Under the pieces are notes generated by a model. That model did no database searches. It saw nothing but the letters and a program-made list of their open reading frames with translations, and had not been told where the DNA came from. From NCBI RefSeq assembly GCF_002368095.1, contig NZ_AP018227.1:7456123-7520122 (forward strand): DNA of 64,000 nt, written 5' to 3'. Shown here piece after piece: positions 1-9,466 of the stretch; position 1 is the first letter of the stretch; each line of letters starts with the position of its first letter. Made by a program: the position numbers and the translations under genes. This stretch comes from Calothrix parasitica NIES-267. GTDB taxonomy: Bacteria; Cyanobacteriota; Cyanobacteriia; Cyanobacteriales; Nostocaceae.

Positions 1-1195
1 ATACCCCGACGGCTACAGCAGTAATTAAGTCTACAAAAACAGTGAGAAATAATACTGCGTACATCAATCCAGTAGCCTTCATTGATATTTTATGAGCGCG
101 TTTAATAAAACTCCAATCGATAATATCTATACCAACTTTGATTAAAATACCTGCTAAAACTGCATGAGGAATCTTTTCTGTTAACTTTCCCGCACCTAAA
201 ACAATTACTAATAATACTATTGCGTGAACCATCCCCGAAATCGGTGTTTTTCCACCCGCACGGACATTAATCACGGTTCGCATTGTTGCACCAGCACCCG
301 GTAATCCCCCGAATAAACCGGCGAGTAAATTACCGATTCCCTGTCCGATTAATTCTTTATCGGAATCATGATTTGTGCGAGTAATATTGTCCGCAACTAA
401 GGAAGTTAATAGCGAATCGATAGACCCTAAAGTCGCCAACATCAAACCATAACCTACCATATCCCGCATTTGATTTAGGTCAAATCTAGGCAATTGCGGT
501 TTGGGTAAACCCATCGGAATTTCTCCAATGACTGGAATACCGCTATCGGGAAATACAAAAACGGAAATTAGCGTACAAACTACCAACGCTAATAAAGGTG
601 ACGGAATAATTTGGTTCAGTTTTGTCGGCCAACCAAATACTATAACTAAGGTTAAAATAGCCAATCCCATCGCTACCGGATTCGCATTATTTGCATGTTC
701 AGAAAATTTTTGCAGCGATTCGGTGACATTTGCAGAACCTTGCTGTCCAAAAAACGGCCCAATTTCCAGAAATAAGATAATAAATCCAATCCCCGACATA
801 AAGCCGGAAATCACGGTGTAAGGTATTAAGGTGATATATTTCCCCAACCGCAGCAATCCGAAAAGGATTTGAAATGCTCCTCCCATCATCACCACCGTAA
901 AGGCGATCGCCATACCTTCTGTTCCTGGATTTCTGCTTACGAAGGTAGCAAATACCGTAGCCATTACCACCGTCATCGGACCTGTTGGCCCAGAAATTTG
1001 GGATGGAGTTCCACCAAACAAAGCTGCAAAAAAACCGATGACAATAGCACCGTAAAGCCCCATAATTGCACCATCTTCCGGTGAAACTGAAACCCCAAAA
1101 GCGAGAGCTAAAGGTAAAGCAACAATCGCAGCAGTCAAACCACCGAACAAATCTCCGCGTAGGTTTCTAAAATGTAAGCCGTGAACAAGTTGCAT
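1..1195 (-). CDS. SulP-family anion transporter, BicA-like (3' end outside window)
   Basis: Inner-membrane SulP (SLC26-type) transporter, probably Na+-dependent bicarbonate uptake for the CO2-concentrating mechanism. About 398 codons are visible from the ATG at 1193-1195; the C-terminal part, where a STAS domain is expected, lies beyond base 1. The start matches BicA closely (FRNLRGDLFGGLTAAIVALP near residues 9-28). The residues I recall as the Na+ site of BicA have counterparts: Thr71 in SGPTGPM, the Asp and Thr of IDSLLTS, and GAGAT. The BicA Glu before PTGPM is Gly here. Many hydrophobic helices are evident. Sulfate or another anion remains possible, so no symbol is given. It stands alone, transcribed off the left edge. 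Confidence 0.85.
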   Translation of the reverse strand, partial: MQLVHGLHFRNLRGDLFGGLTAAIVALPLALAFGVSVSPEDGAIMGLYGAIVIGFFAALFGGTPSQISGPTGPMTVVMATVFATFVSRNPGTEGMAIAFTVVMMGGAFQILFGLLRLGKYITLIPYTVISGFMSGIGFIILFLEIGPFFGQQGSANVTESLQKFSEHANNANPVAMGLAILTLVIVFGWPTKLNQIIPSPLLALVVCTLISVFVFPDSGIPVIGEIPMGLPKPQLPRFDLNQMRDMVGYGLMLATLGSIDSLLTSLVADNITRTNHDSDKELIGQGIGNLLAGLFGGLPGAGATMRTVINVRAGGKTPISGMVHAIVLLVIVLGAGKLTEKIPHAVLAGILIKVGIDIIDWSFIKRAHKISMKATGLMYAVLFLTVFVDLITAVAVGV

Positions 1196-1761
1196 AGAGA
1201 TGAATATTTATAAAATACAGGGGTATTATGGGCGTTGAGCATGGGTTATAAAAGTATTTAACATGCAGACTTTTGACCTTTTATGTTTCACTTTTCCCAA
1301 GTCAAAGTTTACACCCACATTGATTTAATTTGGATAACCGATTAAATAAAGATTTTAATTCTTAAATCTGGGAATTATTTATTTGGAATTATTTAATATA
1401 GATTTATAAAAAAATACTTACAGCAAAAGACAATAAAATACTATTTCGCTATAAAACTGAATAAAGTTTATATTGGACAGATTTATTATTTATATTTGTA
1501 TAAAAGACTTGAGATTATTCAGCTATTACTTTGAAAAAATCAATATACAGGGATGCCTAATTTATACAAAGATTAGTACACCACGGCTTAAATAAGGCAA
1601 CCATAAAAAATGGCTGAGAAGCTTAGAAAATTAAACTTTTTACTTCTTACTTCCGCGAAGCGGCACTAAGCTTTTAAACTTTCATATAAATTGATTTTTC
1701 CGAATTCAGCTAAAATAATGCCCAATGACCCATTCCCAATCCCCAATTCCCAATCCCTAAT
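1196..1761. other. Intergenic region, AT-rich, with dispersed repeat
   Basis: No gene is visible in these 566 bases. They hold the upstream region of the SulP transporter, a copy of a dispersed repeat at 1575-1670 (listed separately), and a run of CCCAATYCC-type short tandem repeats at about 1722-1760 just beyond the stop of the next minus-strand gene. Confidence 0.7.
1575..1670. repeat. Dispersed repeat, copy 1 (second copy at 59221)
   Basis: Begins AGTACACCACGGCTTAAATA and ends with TACTTCTTACTTCCGCGAAG followed by CGGCACTAAG. The outer segments match 59221-59332 with only one or two mismatches while the middle differs. TTCCGCGAAGCGG contains the palindrome CCGCTTCGCGG in imperfect form. 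Non-coding. Confidence 0.75.
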
Positions 1762-3090
1762 TTACAAACTAAATTCAGCCACATTATCTTCATCAACTTC
1801 TGTATCTCCACCTATCTTTGTAGGTTTAAAGTCAGAATCATGAATTATCTTGCTTAAAGTAATTTGAGGATTTTGATGCAAAATATTCAACACGCTAATA
1901 AAATCGCGGACAATTTCCCCAGGAGTCAATAAAGCTTCAGCCCCTAAACGATTGACAATTTCTTTAACAAATTCTTTTAAATCGTTTTTAGTGAGAGATT
2001 TTTGATAATTATAATTAAGTGCGTGAATATCAGTTAATTTCTCTAATAAATTCAAAATTTCTGATTCACTCAAAGGATTTAATTTAATAACAGGCCCGTT
2101 ATATTCCTGTACACCTGCTTTGGCTACAAATCTACTTTCCTTAGTACGTCTTCTCCAAGCAGCATCGGAAAACAAACCACGGTTTGGGTCTTCTAAAAAC
2201 TTAACAGTTCCACCAATTATCACTCCTAGATATTCGGCTTTACACTGCATAGTATCGTTAAAAATCGCTAGTAGTTTGCTATAGTTTTTATCTCGGCTGG
2301 CTTTAGGTGAAACTTGGTATAAATGAACAGCTTCATCCAACAAAACCAAAAGTCCTTTATAACCAACTTCAGCTACAAACTTAGCTAATAACTTAACATA
2401 GTCATACCAGCTTTCATCATCAATAATTACCCTGACTCCTAAAGCCGTTTTTGCTTCTTTTTTAGTACTAAATTCTCCTCGCAACCACCGTAAAGCTGCA
2501 TTTTTTAAGTCATCATCATCAGAGCGATAACCTTTCCAATAAGCAATAATTACGCTACCAAAATCAAACCCGTGGACTAAATCTTCTATCTGTTGAACAA
2601 CTTCTCTAATTTTCTTTTCTACAGCATCATCAAAACCTTCATCTGATGGTTTCATCCCACTTTCTTGGACTACTTCCTGCTGAATTTTATTAATCCATCC
2701 TTCTAAAATCGAAACAAAAGCACCACCATCGGGACGAGTTTTTGTAGCAAGACGACTCATCAACTCCCGATAAGTAGCCAAACCTTGATTACTACCCCCA
2801 GCCAACCGTCTTTCTAGAGACAAATCCGCATCGGTAACGACAAAACCCAACTCTACTGCTTGATTGCGAACCAGTTGGAGCATAAAGCTTTTACCGGAAC
2901 CATAATTACCAATTACAAATCGGAATGCTGCTGCTCCTTGAGCAACATCTTCAATATTTTGTACAAGACTTTTGAGTTCCTTCTCTCTACCCACTGCTAT
3001 ATGTTCCAATCCAACTCTCGGTACTACTCCTGCACCCAAAGAGTTTATTAAAGCTGTAGATACTTTTTTAGAGATTTTGGGTTTGGTCAT
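1762..3090 (-). CDS. DUF2791 (BrxD-like) P-loop ATPase
   Basis: A 442-residue P-loop ATPase of the DUF2791/BrxD type. The Walker A motif is GNYGSGKS at residues 61-68. Walker B is the hydrophobic strand LLVLLDEA near residue 250. The N-terminal signature GVVPRVGLEHIAVGRE preceding the P-loop is typical of the family. Such ATPases occur in some BREX phage-defence loci and also in TerB-linked DNA-processing operons. No BREX hallmark (PglX methyltransferase, PglZ, BrxC) is seen here. The adjacent minus-strand gene upstream (3534-4862) ends in a TerB_C-like domain, which favours the TerB-linked type. A 443-base repeat-rich spacer separates the two, so co-transcription is uncertain. Confidence 0.8.
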   Translation of the reverse strand: MTKPKISKKVSTALINSLGAGVVPRVGLEHIAVGREKELKSLVQNIEDVAQGAAAFRFVIGNYGSGKSFMLQLVRNQAVELGFVVTDADLSLERRLAGGSNQGLATYRELMSRLATKTRPDGGAFVSILEGWINKIQQEVVQESGMKPSDEGFDDAVEKKIREVVQQIEDLVHGFDFGSVIIAYWKGYRSDDDDLKNAALRWLRGEFSTKKEAKTALGVRVIIDDESWYDYVKLLAKFVAEVGYKGLLVLLDEAVHLYQVSPKASRDKNYSKLLAIFNDTMQCKAEYLGVIIGGTVKFLEDPNRGLFSDAAWRRRTKESRFVAKAGVQEYNGPVIKLNPLSESEILNLLEKLTDIHALNYNYQKSLTKNDLKEFVKEIVNRLGAEALLTPGEIVRDFISVLNILHQNPQITLSKIIHDSDFKPTKIGGDTEVDEDNVAEFSL

Positions 3091-3533
3091 TCGATTTTGG
3101 ATTTTAGATTTTGGATTATCAAATTAAATTTTATAGTAGGGTTTGTTGTCGCAGAGCGCAACGCACCATTTATAATTGCTAACTACTGGTGAAAAATTAT
3201 CAATTTGAGCGGGTGTAGAGACGTAGCATTGCTACGTCTCTCTACGGTTGCGGGAAAAACAAACCATAGCCGAATTTATGCAATTGACCAGTAGTCCTTT
3301 TCATAAATTCGGCTATGGTCGCGTTTTCTTTGGAAATGTCGGGAGACGTTATTTATAACGTCTCTACATCCCATCAAAACGGCTAGGGACAGAACAGTAG
3401 AAGAAAAAATTTAGGTAATCTCATAAACAGTTGAGAGAGTATATAAATATTTCGGTGCTACAAAGCAAATTTATTATTAATTATTTATTAATCTTTTCCT
3501 ATTCCCCATTCCCCATTCCCTATTACCTATCCC
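3091..3533. repeat. Intergenic cluster of three palindromes
   Basis: No gene is visible. Three palindromic units follow each other: 3215-3245 (AGAGACGTAGCATTGCTACG core), 3263-3319 (18-base perfect arms starting ACCATAGCCGAATTTATG), and 3341-3367 (AGACGTTATTTATAACGTCT, perfect). The first type recurs at 37631-37657. Short CCCCATTCCC-type tandem repeats lie at 3497-3535, next to the stop of the following gene. Confidence 0.75.
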
Positions 3534-4862
3534 CTACTTAGAAGAAGCTTTTTCGCTTTCCACTTCTTCAGACATCGCAATCATTTTTTGAATACTCTCT
3601 TGATAATCTTCGTAAATTTCGGGAATATCGTCACTCGTTGAAATAACCAATTCACCAACTGTATTCTGAGCGCGTCCGTTGATAGAATCAATCAATAAAT
3701 TTGGCATTGTAATATTCTGTTCGGCAATCTTTTTAATAGAAGATTTTACTCTTACTTGCTTTAATATAATTTTTAATACCTTTACTTCATGTTCTGGTAG
3801 ACTTTGCAGAAATTCCTTCCATTCTTCAGTTAGTTCTTCCGATTTATTGACTGTTTTTTCTGCTGGTTCAATAACAATAGCTTCCAGTAAGTCATCAAAA
3901 GGAAACTCTTCTGCTTGTTCTTCAACTTCTGTTTGACTAACAGGTAACTGAGGATTTAGATTCTCTAACTGCTGTAGTAATTCCCAAACCTGATTTTGTA
4001 ATAAATCCCTTTCTTCTCTAAGTAATGATGTTTGTGCTTGCAACTCTTCTAACTGGGTTTTCTCTTCTTCTTTCTGAGTTTTCAATAACTTGACATCGGC
4101 TTTTAATGTTTCCTGTTTTTTACTTCTGCTAGAACATAATTCCTGTTGCTTTTTCTGTTCGGTTTCTAATTCTTCAACCTGCACTCGTAACTCATACAGT
4201 CTCTCTTCTAATTGAGGCTTGAGTCTATCTAGTAAAATTAAATTACTGTCTAATTCTTCTCGTTCTTGCAGAAGTTCGCCAATTTTTGTATGTAATTGAG
4301 TTATCTCAGTTTTGGATACATTACAATTTAACTCTAAACGCCGCTTTTCGGCTGAAAGATTAGCAAAAGAAGTTTCCGTTTCTTGTTTGGATTTCTCTAA
4401 ATTTTTAACTTCATCCTGTAAATTAATAAACTGCGACTCTAAATGTCTTTTCTGAAGTGCAAAAGTACTTAATTCCCGATTCAGGGAATCTCTTTGATTC
4501 CGATATTCCCCTACCTGATTTTGGAGTTGGTTGGATTCTTGATGCAAAGTGCGACGGGTAGCTTCTAATTGACGAACCTCTAAAGTTATACCGTTTTGTA
4601 CGTTTTCTAATTCTTGGATTCGCTTGTAAAATGAATCTACAACCAGCGACTCATAACTTCTGCGTTTTTTATCCGTTTTTTTATCTACAATAAATGTCGC
4701 CGTAAACGTAGCAAGCATAGTTATGATACCCGTAAGAAAGGCACTATAGAAATTCCACCAGGTGATAACCAAGGTAAATCCAAAGCTCACCGCGAAGGCA
4801 ACTATACCTATAATAAATCGATTGCTGACCATAGAGTCTTGCACGTTGCTTGTTTTTAGCAT
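3534..4862 (-). CDS. Membrane-anchored coiled-coil protein with C-terminal TerB_C-like domain
   Basis: A 442-residue protein in three parts. Residues about 13-58 form two hydrophobic helices (a membrane hairpin). Residues about 65-300 are long Glu/Gln/Leu-rich coiled coil. The C-terminal stretch of about 85 residues reads WKEFLQSLPEHE, then KKIAEQNITMPNLLIDSING and a GELVI strand. This matches the TerB_C pattern I recall (W..FL..L, la...imP..lie.IN, Gd.li). TerB_C domains normally follow TerB_N in stress or DNA-processing operons; no TerB_N is visible. It lies between the DUF2791 ATPase and the DUF815 ATPase on the same strand. The domain call is from pattern memory and its role is inferred. 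Confidence 0.6.
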   Translation of the reverse strand: MLKTSNVQDSMVSNRFIIGIVAFAVSFGFTLVITWWNFYSAFLTGIITMLATFTATFIVDKKTDKKRRSYESLVVDSFYKRIQELENVQNGITLEVRQLEATRRTLHQESNQLQNQVGEYRNQRDSLNRELSTFALQKRHLESQFINLQDEVKNLEKSKQETETSFANLSAEKRRLELNCNVSKTEITQLHTKIGELLQEREELDSNLILLDRLKPQLEERLYELRVQVEELETEQKKQQELCSSRSKKQETLKADVKLLKTQKEEEKTQLEELQAQTSLLREERDLLQNQVWELLQQLENLNPQLPVSQTEVEEQAEEFPFDDLLEAIVIEPAEKTVNKSEELTEEWKEFLQSLPEHEVKVLKIILKQVRVKSSIKKIAEQNITMPNLLIDSINGRAQNTVGELVISTSDDIPEIYEDYQESIQKMIAMSEEVESEKASSK

Positions 4863-5026
4863 AGTTCATTTATCTAAATATGTTGCCGCTGTATCAAACC
4901 TCACATATGTTTCCTTGACACCCTGATGCAATGGTTTTACCGATCAACTTCAATATGAGTATAAAAAAATAATTAATAAGTCAATATATCTACTTAGGAA
5001 TAATAATTATTTTTGTTTATTTATAT

Positions 5027-6346
5027 TTAATTTTGCTCTTCTGCTGTATGGGAAACGATATTTTTTTCAGCCCTCAAAAAATCTACAAATTGTCTTGCAG
5101 TTCTTCCGGAACGTCCATTATGACGAGTTGCCCATTGTAAAGCCTGATATTTTAGTTCTTCTGTACTAATATCGATATTAGATAATTTAACCAAATGCTG
5201 AACGATTTGTAAATAAGTCTTTTGAGAAGCGGGTTCAAAAGTCAGAGTCAAACCAAAACGGTCGCTAAATGAAAGCTTTTCCTGGACGGTATCCCAAGAA
5301 TTGACTTCATCAGAATCTTTGGGTTGGGGTCTATCTGCAAAAAACTCGCGAATCAAATGACGGCGATTTGATGTTGCGTAGACTACAACGTTTGTTGGTC
5401 TTGCGGTAATCGCTCCTTCTAAAACAACTTTGAGCGCTTTAAAAGCGTCGTCATCTTCCTCGAAGGAAAGGTCATCAACGAATACGATAAATTTTTGGGG
5501 CTTGTTTCTTAAGTGTTCTACGATTTGTGGTAAGTCTTTTAGTTCGGATTTTGCCACTTCTATCAAGCGTAAATTTTGCTCAGCATATTCATTTAATAAA
5601 GCTTTGACCAAGGAAGATTTACCGCTACCGCGACTACCGTAGAGTAAAACATGTAAAGCAAGTTGTCCTGACAATAGAAATTCTGTATTTTTGATTAAAG
5701 TTTGTTTCGGAGACTCATAAGCTACCAATTCGCTCAACTTCACTGTATCCGGGTAGCTGATACCGATAAACTCACCTTGTTGCCAACGAAAAGCTTTATA
5801 TTCTGCGAAAATACCAGTACCATATTGCCGATAAAATGCTGCTAAATCTTCCACAGCATCGGTCCAATCGTCCAAGATTCTAAGTTTCTCTATTAGGGGT
5901 AACTGATAGCTAGCTGTAATTTCCTCCCGTTCGGTGTACCATACCACCGGTAATATGGGTAGATGGGCAGCAGACTGCACCCATTCACTCAGAGAAGCAA
6001 CGCTACATTCGTGAAAGTTCTGCAAAGCTTGTAAATCATGTTTAGCGGCTGAAATTAAAGCTGGGGTTAAACTTGCTCCCAAAGCTTGATTGCTAAAAGG
6101 ATTTTCCGAAACCAAGATTTGAGAAATCAGATATTCTTCCCAATTTTGATTTTTACTAGCCAAAATATTAAAAAAGTTGCCATAAGCTTGAAGACAATCT
6201 CGTGCTTCAGAATTAGGGTAGCGTATGGACTGCAATAAGTTAAGAAATGCTTTACCTACTTCCGTTTCAAACACAGATTGGTAAAGTAAAAGAGAAGCTG
6301 CTTGACGTTGGAGAAATTGAACCGATTCAATGGCTTGATTATTCAT
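5027..6346 (-). CDS. DUF815-family AAA+ ATPase
   Basis: A 439-residue ATPase. The Walker A motif is YGSRGSGKSS in the middle of the protein, followed by a Walker B-like strand KFIVFVDDLSFEEDD, then VVVYATSNRRHLIREFF (sensor 1 region) and a C-terminal Arg-rich HNGRSGRTARQFVDFL segment. These are the hallmarks of DUF815 (PF05673), a AAA+ family widespread in bacteria with no established function. The N-terminal ~200 residues are helical. The 164-base gap to the TerB_C-like protein and shared strand make an operon with 3534-4862 plausible. The start ATG at 6344-6346 is the first in frame. Confidence 0.85.
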   Translation of the reverse strand: MNNQAIESVQFLQRQAASLLLYQSVFETEVGKAFLNLLQSIRYPNSEARDCLQAYGNFFNILASKNQNWEEYLISQILVSENPFSNQALGASLTPALISAAKHDLQALQNFHECSVASLSEWVQSAAHLPILPVVWYTEREEITASYQLPLIEKLRILDDWTDAVEDLAAFYRQYGTGIFAEYKAFRWQQGEFIGISYPDTVKLSELVAYESPKQTLIKNTEFLLSGQLALHVLLYGSRGSGKSSLVKALLNEYAEQNLRLIEVAKSELKDLPQIVEHLRNKPQKFIVFVDDLSFEEDDDAFKALKVVLEGAITARPTNVVVYATSNRRHLIREFFADRPQPKDSDEVNSWDTVQEKLSFSDRFGLTLTFEPASQKTYLQIVQHLVKLSNIDISTEELKYQALQWATRHNGRSGRTARQFVDFLRAEKNIVSHTAEEQN

Positions 6347-6354
6347 TTGGTAAG

Positions 6355-6450
6355 AGGGAGTAGGAAGTAGAAAGTAGCAAGTAGTAAGTAGGAAGTAGCA
6401 AGTGGGGAGTAGGAAGTAGCAAGTGGGGAGTAGAAAGAGTAAAAGTGAGG
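6355..6450. repeat. Short tandem repeats (GTAGGAAGTAGCAAG type)
   Basis: Degenerate copies of GTAGGAAGTAGCAAGTGGGG follow one another between the divergent DUF815 and TMEM14 genes. This kind of short tandem repeat is common between genes of heterocystous cyanobacteria. Confidence 0.75.
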
Positions 6451-6530
6451 AAATAAGGAGGAGAGAGTATTATTATTAATTTTCCGTCTACGGTGAGAAA
6501 AATAGCTGCAAATCTACACAGGTTTTAACA

Positions 6531-6848
6531 ATGCAAAGTATTATAGCCGCGAGTTTATACGGGATTTTATCAGTTATCGGTGGAATCATCGGTTACAAGA
6601 GTGCGGGCAGCAAAGTTTCTTTAATAAGTGGAACAATTAGCGGTTTGTTATTGCTAACTGCTGCTTTTGTGCAACTACAAGGACAAGCTTGGGGTTTAAC
6701 TTTAGCCGTGATTATTACGAGTATTTTAATGGTTGTGTTTGCAATCAGACTCGCTAAAACACGTAAATTAATGCCAGCAGGATTAATGGTTATTTTAGGT
6801 TTAGTGACATTAGTCGTGATGTTATTACCTAATGGTGTTACTGGTTAA
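6531..6848 (+). CDS. TMEM14 family small membrane protein
   Basis: A 105-residue protein made almost entirely of four hydrophobic helices, with Gly-rich packing motifs (GILSVIGGIIGYKSAGSKVS at the N terminus). Pattern and length fit the TMEM14/UPF0136 family, whose bacterial function is not established. Eukaryotic relatives are inner-membrane proteins of mitochondria or plastids. The gene is followed 117 bases later by the ATL gene on the same strand. Confidence in the family is good; no function is claimed. Confidence 0.8.
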   Translation: MQSIIAASLYGILSVIGGIIGYKSAGSKVSLISGTISGLLLLTAAFVQLQGQAWGLTLAVIITSILMVVFAIRLAKTRKLMPAGLMVILGLVTLVVMLLPNGVTG

Positions 6849-6965
6849 TCGGTTTCGATTTAGTCTTGATAATATGGTAAGGAAATTTTACCTAATAATT
6901 AAAACTACAAAACCAACAACTTTTCTGAGTTCTCTATTTCCTGTAATTACAGTCAGCATTTCAAA

Positions 6966-7283
6966 ATGTCTACATACGACCTCATTTATAAAACCGTTCG
7001 CAAAATACCTGCTGGTAAAGTTGCTACCTACGGACAAATAGCGGATTTAGCAGGATTGTATGGTAAAGCACGTTTGGTTGGATACGCAATGTTTCACGTA
7101 GATACCACTTCAGATGACATACCTTGGCACAGAGTAATTAATGCTAAAGGTGAAATTTCTTATTCAAACTTGCGCGAAGGAGGAGATTATTTACAAAAGC
7201 AGTTGTTGGAAGATGAAGGAATCGAATTCAATTCAGCAGGAAAAGTTAATCTCAGTCAGTATCGATGGGAGCCTAGTATTTGA
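6966..7283 (+). CDS. Alkyltransferase-like protein (ATL), DNA repair
   Basis: A 105-residue protein equivalent to the DNA-binding C-terminal domain of O6-methylguanine-DNA methyltransferase. The active-site PCHR motif is replaced by PWHR (Trp54), so it cannot accept an alkyl group. This Cys-to-Trp change defines the ATL group, which binds alkylated guanine and is thought to flag it for nucleotide excision repair. The Arg finger region (KARLVGYAM, residues 34-42) and Tyr22 are retained. The length equals that of typical stand-alone ATLs. An upstream stop and the ATG at 6966 set the start. Confidence 0.9.
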   Translation: MSTYDLIYKTVRKIPAGKVATYGQIADLAGLYGKARLVGYAMFHVDTTSDDIPWHRVINAKGEISYSNLREGGDYLQKQLLEDEGIEFNSAGKVNLSQYRWEPSI

Positions 7284-8090
7284 CAGAATCAATGCAGTAG
7301 TCCACAGGTTGCTCATCATAGCTAACAAAAATTAGCAAACCATACCCTTTCCTATACTTGCTACTCTCTACTCCCTCACAAATTCCTTATTGCAAATAAT
7401 TCTAGATATCGTGGTTATTTTCAATCAAGGAACACCGCAATCAAGTGCTTTCGATGAGTTTATATTTTGCTTATTAAGAATCTTTTCTATAATTAAAAAA
7501 GTGAAAATCCCAGGTTTTTCGCTGTAGATAATTTGTGTAGATATATTACGCGAGCAATAGAAATTGTCAATACTCCGCTAGAGGTAATCTCAGAGAATTG
7601 ATGGTTTTGCGTAGATTTGCGGTTATAGAGGATTGTTGATGGTCTAGCTAAATAATTATTAGGCTACCAGTAAAGAAAAATAATTGTATATCTTCCGGAA
7701 AGGATGCAAAAGTTCTTGTACTGTGTGAGTGTTAGCTGTTGTAATAGATAATTATATTAATGTTTGTTAATAGCACGGCTGTTCAAAAACGTAATATTGG
7801 GAAAAGAACAGGCATTAAAAGGTTAAAGCATAAATATTTATATTCGCGTAAGTAAAAATAGAATAAAATTAAAGATTTTACCCTCCAAAACAGAGGAAAA
7901 TTTAAAGCGATAGTAAAGATAAAATTGGCATTTTGGCAGCTTTTTGTCAGGAAAATACGATATTAATAAAACGTAGTCATCGTATTTTTAAGATTCCCTA
8001 AAAAAGGGGCTTCGCTGGGGAATGCTGTCATAATCAAAGCCAAAACCAAAAAAAGCTGATTTTAAAGGAATCTAAGGAAGCAACACATAA
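7284..8090. other. 807-base intergenic region before the APH/HopA1 pair
   Basis: Read on the plus strand for a peptide precursor because of the genes that follow. Only very short frames occur: 15 residues at 7704 (three Cys) and 31 residues at 7761 (Lys/Arg-rich). Neither has a recognisable leader or a Shine-Dalgarno sequence. No RNA gene was recognised. The region probably carries the promoter for 8091; a sequence AAAGGAATCTAAGGAAG lies just before that start. Confidence 0.5.
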
Positions 8091-9332
8091 ATGAAACTTT
8101 CACTGTCTTCTCAAAACGTTATCCAGTATCTGCAAGAAGCGGGTCTGAGTAGCTCAGAAGATGGCGCAACCGCCGATGCAGATTTGCCACATAGTAGTAA
8201 CCCCAAAGATATTAATATATTGGTTACTTTGGCATCAAATCGCAAGCTTTTAGTCAAACAAGAACTAGCCCAAGAATTCAATGGTATTCCCCATGAGTTC
8301 TTTAATGAATGGCTGTTTCACCAATTGCTTGAATCTTTTCCTGTTCTCGGCAATATAAAAGCGTTATCGACCTTGTTAGTGCATTACGATGAGGATAACT
8401 CTATCCTCGTGCGCGATTACCTTGAGGAATATCAAGGATCTGATTGCTATTACAGGCATAACCTATATTTTCCGCCAGAACTAGCGAGTTGCATCGGTAG
8501 TACTTTAGCAGCATTGCACCGTGCGACTTTTAAACGCCAAAAATACCGCGATCATATGGCTACTGCTCCAGCTGGGCAGATTCGCTATCAGTATTTTAAT
8601 CCGGCACAAGGCATAGATTTCCTAGAACCTTCTATTTTTGGCAAAGTTAACAGTGCGGGGCTTTCGTTTTACTCTCACTATCAAAGTCACGACTTTTTAG
8701 AATCTGCAATAGCTGATTTAGCTTCTGCATTTGACCCTTGTTGTTTAACTCACAACGATTTGAAACTAGAGAACGTTTTAGTGCATTCTCGCAATTTCAA
8801 TTTGGATAATCCAGAAGTGAAAATGACTGATTGGGAAGCTTGTGCTTGGGGAGATCCCGCTTACGATTTGGGAACTTTACTAGCTAGTTACTTAAATATC
8901 TGGTTGGAAAGTTTAGTTGTAGATTCCACATTGGACTTAGAAGAGTCTCTGGAATTAGCGGCTATTCCGCTGGAGATTCTCCAACCTTCAATGCTGGCTT
9001 TAACTGAGGCTTATCTTAAAGCTTTCCCAATGATTTTAGAGTATCGTAAAGATTTCATCGGGTCGATTGTCAAGTTTGCTGGCTTAGCGTTAATCAATCG
9101 AATTCAGAATAAGATTAACAACCAGCAAAATTTGCATCACACGAGTTTAGTTACTCTAGAATTCGCCAAAAATATCTTAACTAGAACTCCCGAGTATGTA
9201 ATAGACATTTTTGGTAAATCAGAATTACAAATTCTGAAACCATTTGTAAAATCGGCTAAAGTTCCTGTTAATGAAAGGGAAAATAATTTAATTCCCTTGT
9301 TCTACGAAAAAACCCGCCTGCGGGGATGTTAG
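8091..9332 (+). CDS. APH-fold phosphotransferase (kinase-like)
   Basis: A 413-residue protein with the aminoglycoside-phosphotransferase/choline-kinase fold. The catalytic loop is HNDLKLENVLV (His221, Asp223), and the metal-binding motif is TDWEACAWGDPAYDLG (Asp247). AAGGAAG upstream supports the ATG at 8091. The next gene on the same strand encodes a HopA1-family protein. APH-type kinases paired with HopA1-type proteins act together in thioamitide (TvaC/TvaD) and class V lanthipeptide pathways, where the kinase phosphorylates Ser/Thr of a precursor peptide. No precursor was found here, so the substrate is unknown. A small-molecule kinase is the alternative. Confidence 0.8.
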   Translation: MKLSLSSQNVIQYLQEAGLSSSEDGATADADLPHSSNPKDINILVTLASNRKLLVKQELAQEFNGIPHEFFNEWLFHQLLESFPVLGNIKALSTLLVHYDEDNSILVRDYLEEYQGSDCYYRHNLYFPPELASCIGSTLAALHRATFKRQKYRDHMATAPAGQIRYQYFNPAQGIDFLEPSIFGKVNSAGLSFYSHYQSHDFLESAIADLASAFDPCCLTHNDLKLENVLVHSRNFNLDNPEVKMTDWEACAWGDPAYDLGTLLASYLNIWLESLVVDSTLDLEESLELAAIPLEILQPSMLALTEAYLKAFPMILEYRKDFIGSIVKFAGLALINRIQNKINNQQNLHHTSLVTLEFAKNILTRTPEYVIDIFGKSELQILKPFVKSAKVPVNERENNLIPLFYEKTRLRGC

Positions 9333-9466
9333 TAAGTTAACACTGACCAATTGACAGTTAACAGTAACCAGTAAAACGGTTGCTGTTAACTTTTCTTTTC
9401 TTCTCTTCTCTTTTCTATATCAAGGGCTGCATTTATTTAAAACTGATAAAATTACATAAAATAATC

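Noticed and set aside
1762-3090. A BREX phage-defence locus
   Set aside because: Only the BrxD-like ATPase is present; no PglX, PglZ, BrxC or helicase gene lies nearby.
7761-7856. 31-codon frame as a RiPP precursor for the APH/HopA1 pair
   Set aside because: Lys/Arg-rich, with no leader/core pattern, no Shine-Dalgarno sequence and few Ser/Thr/Cys in the C-terminal half.
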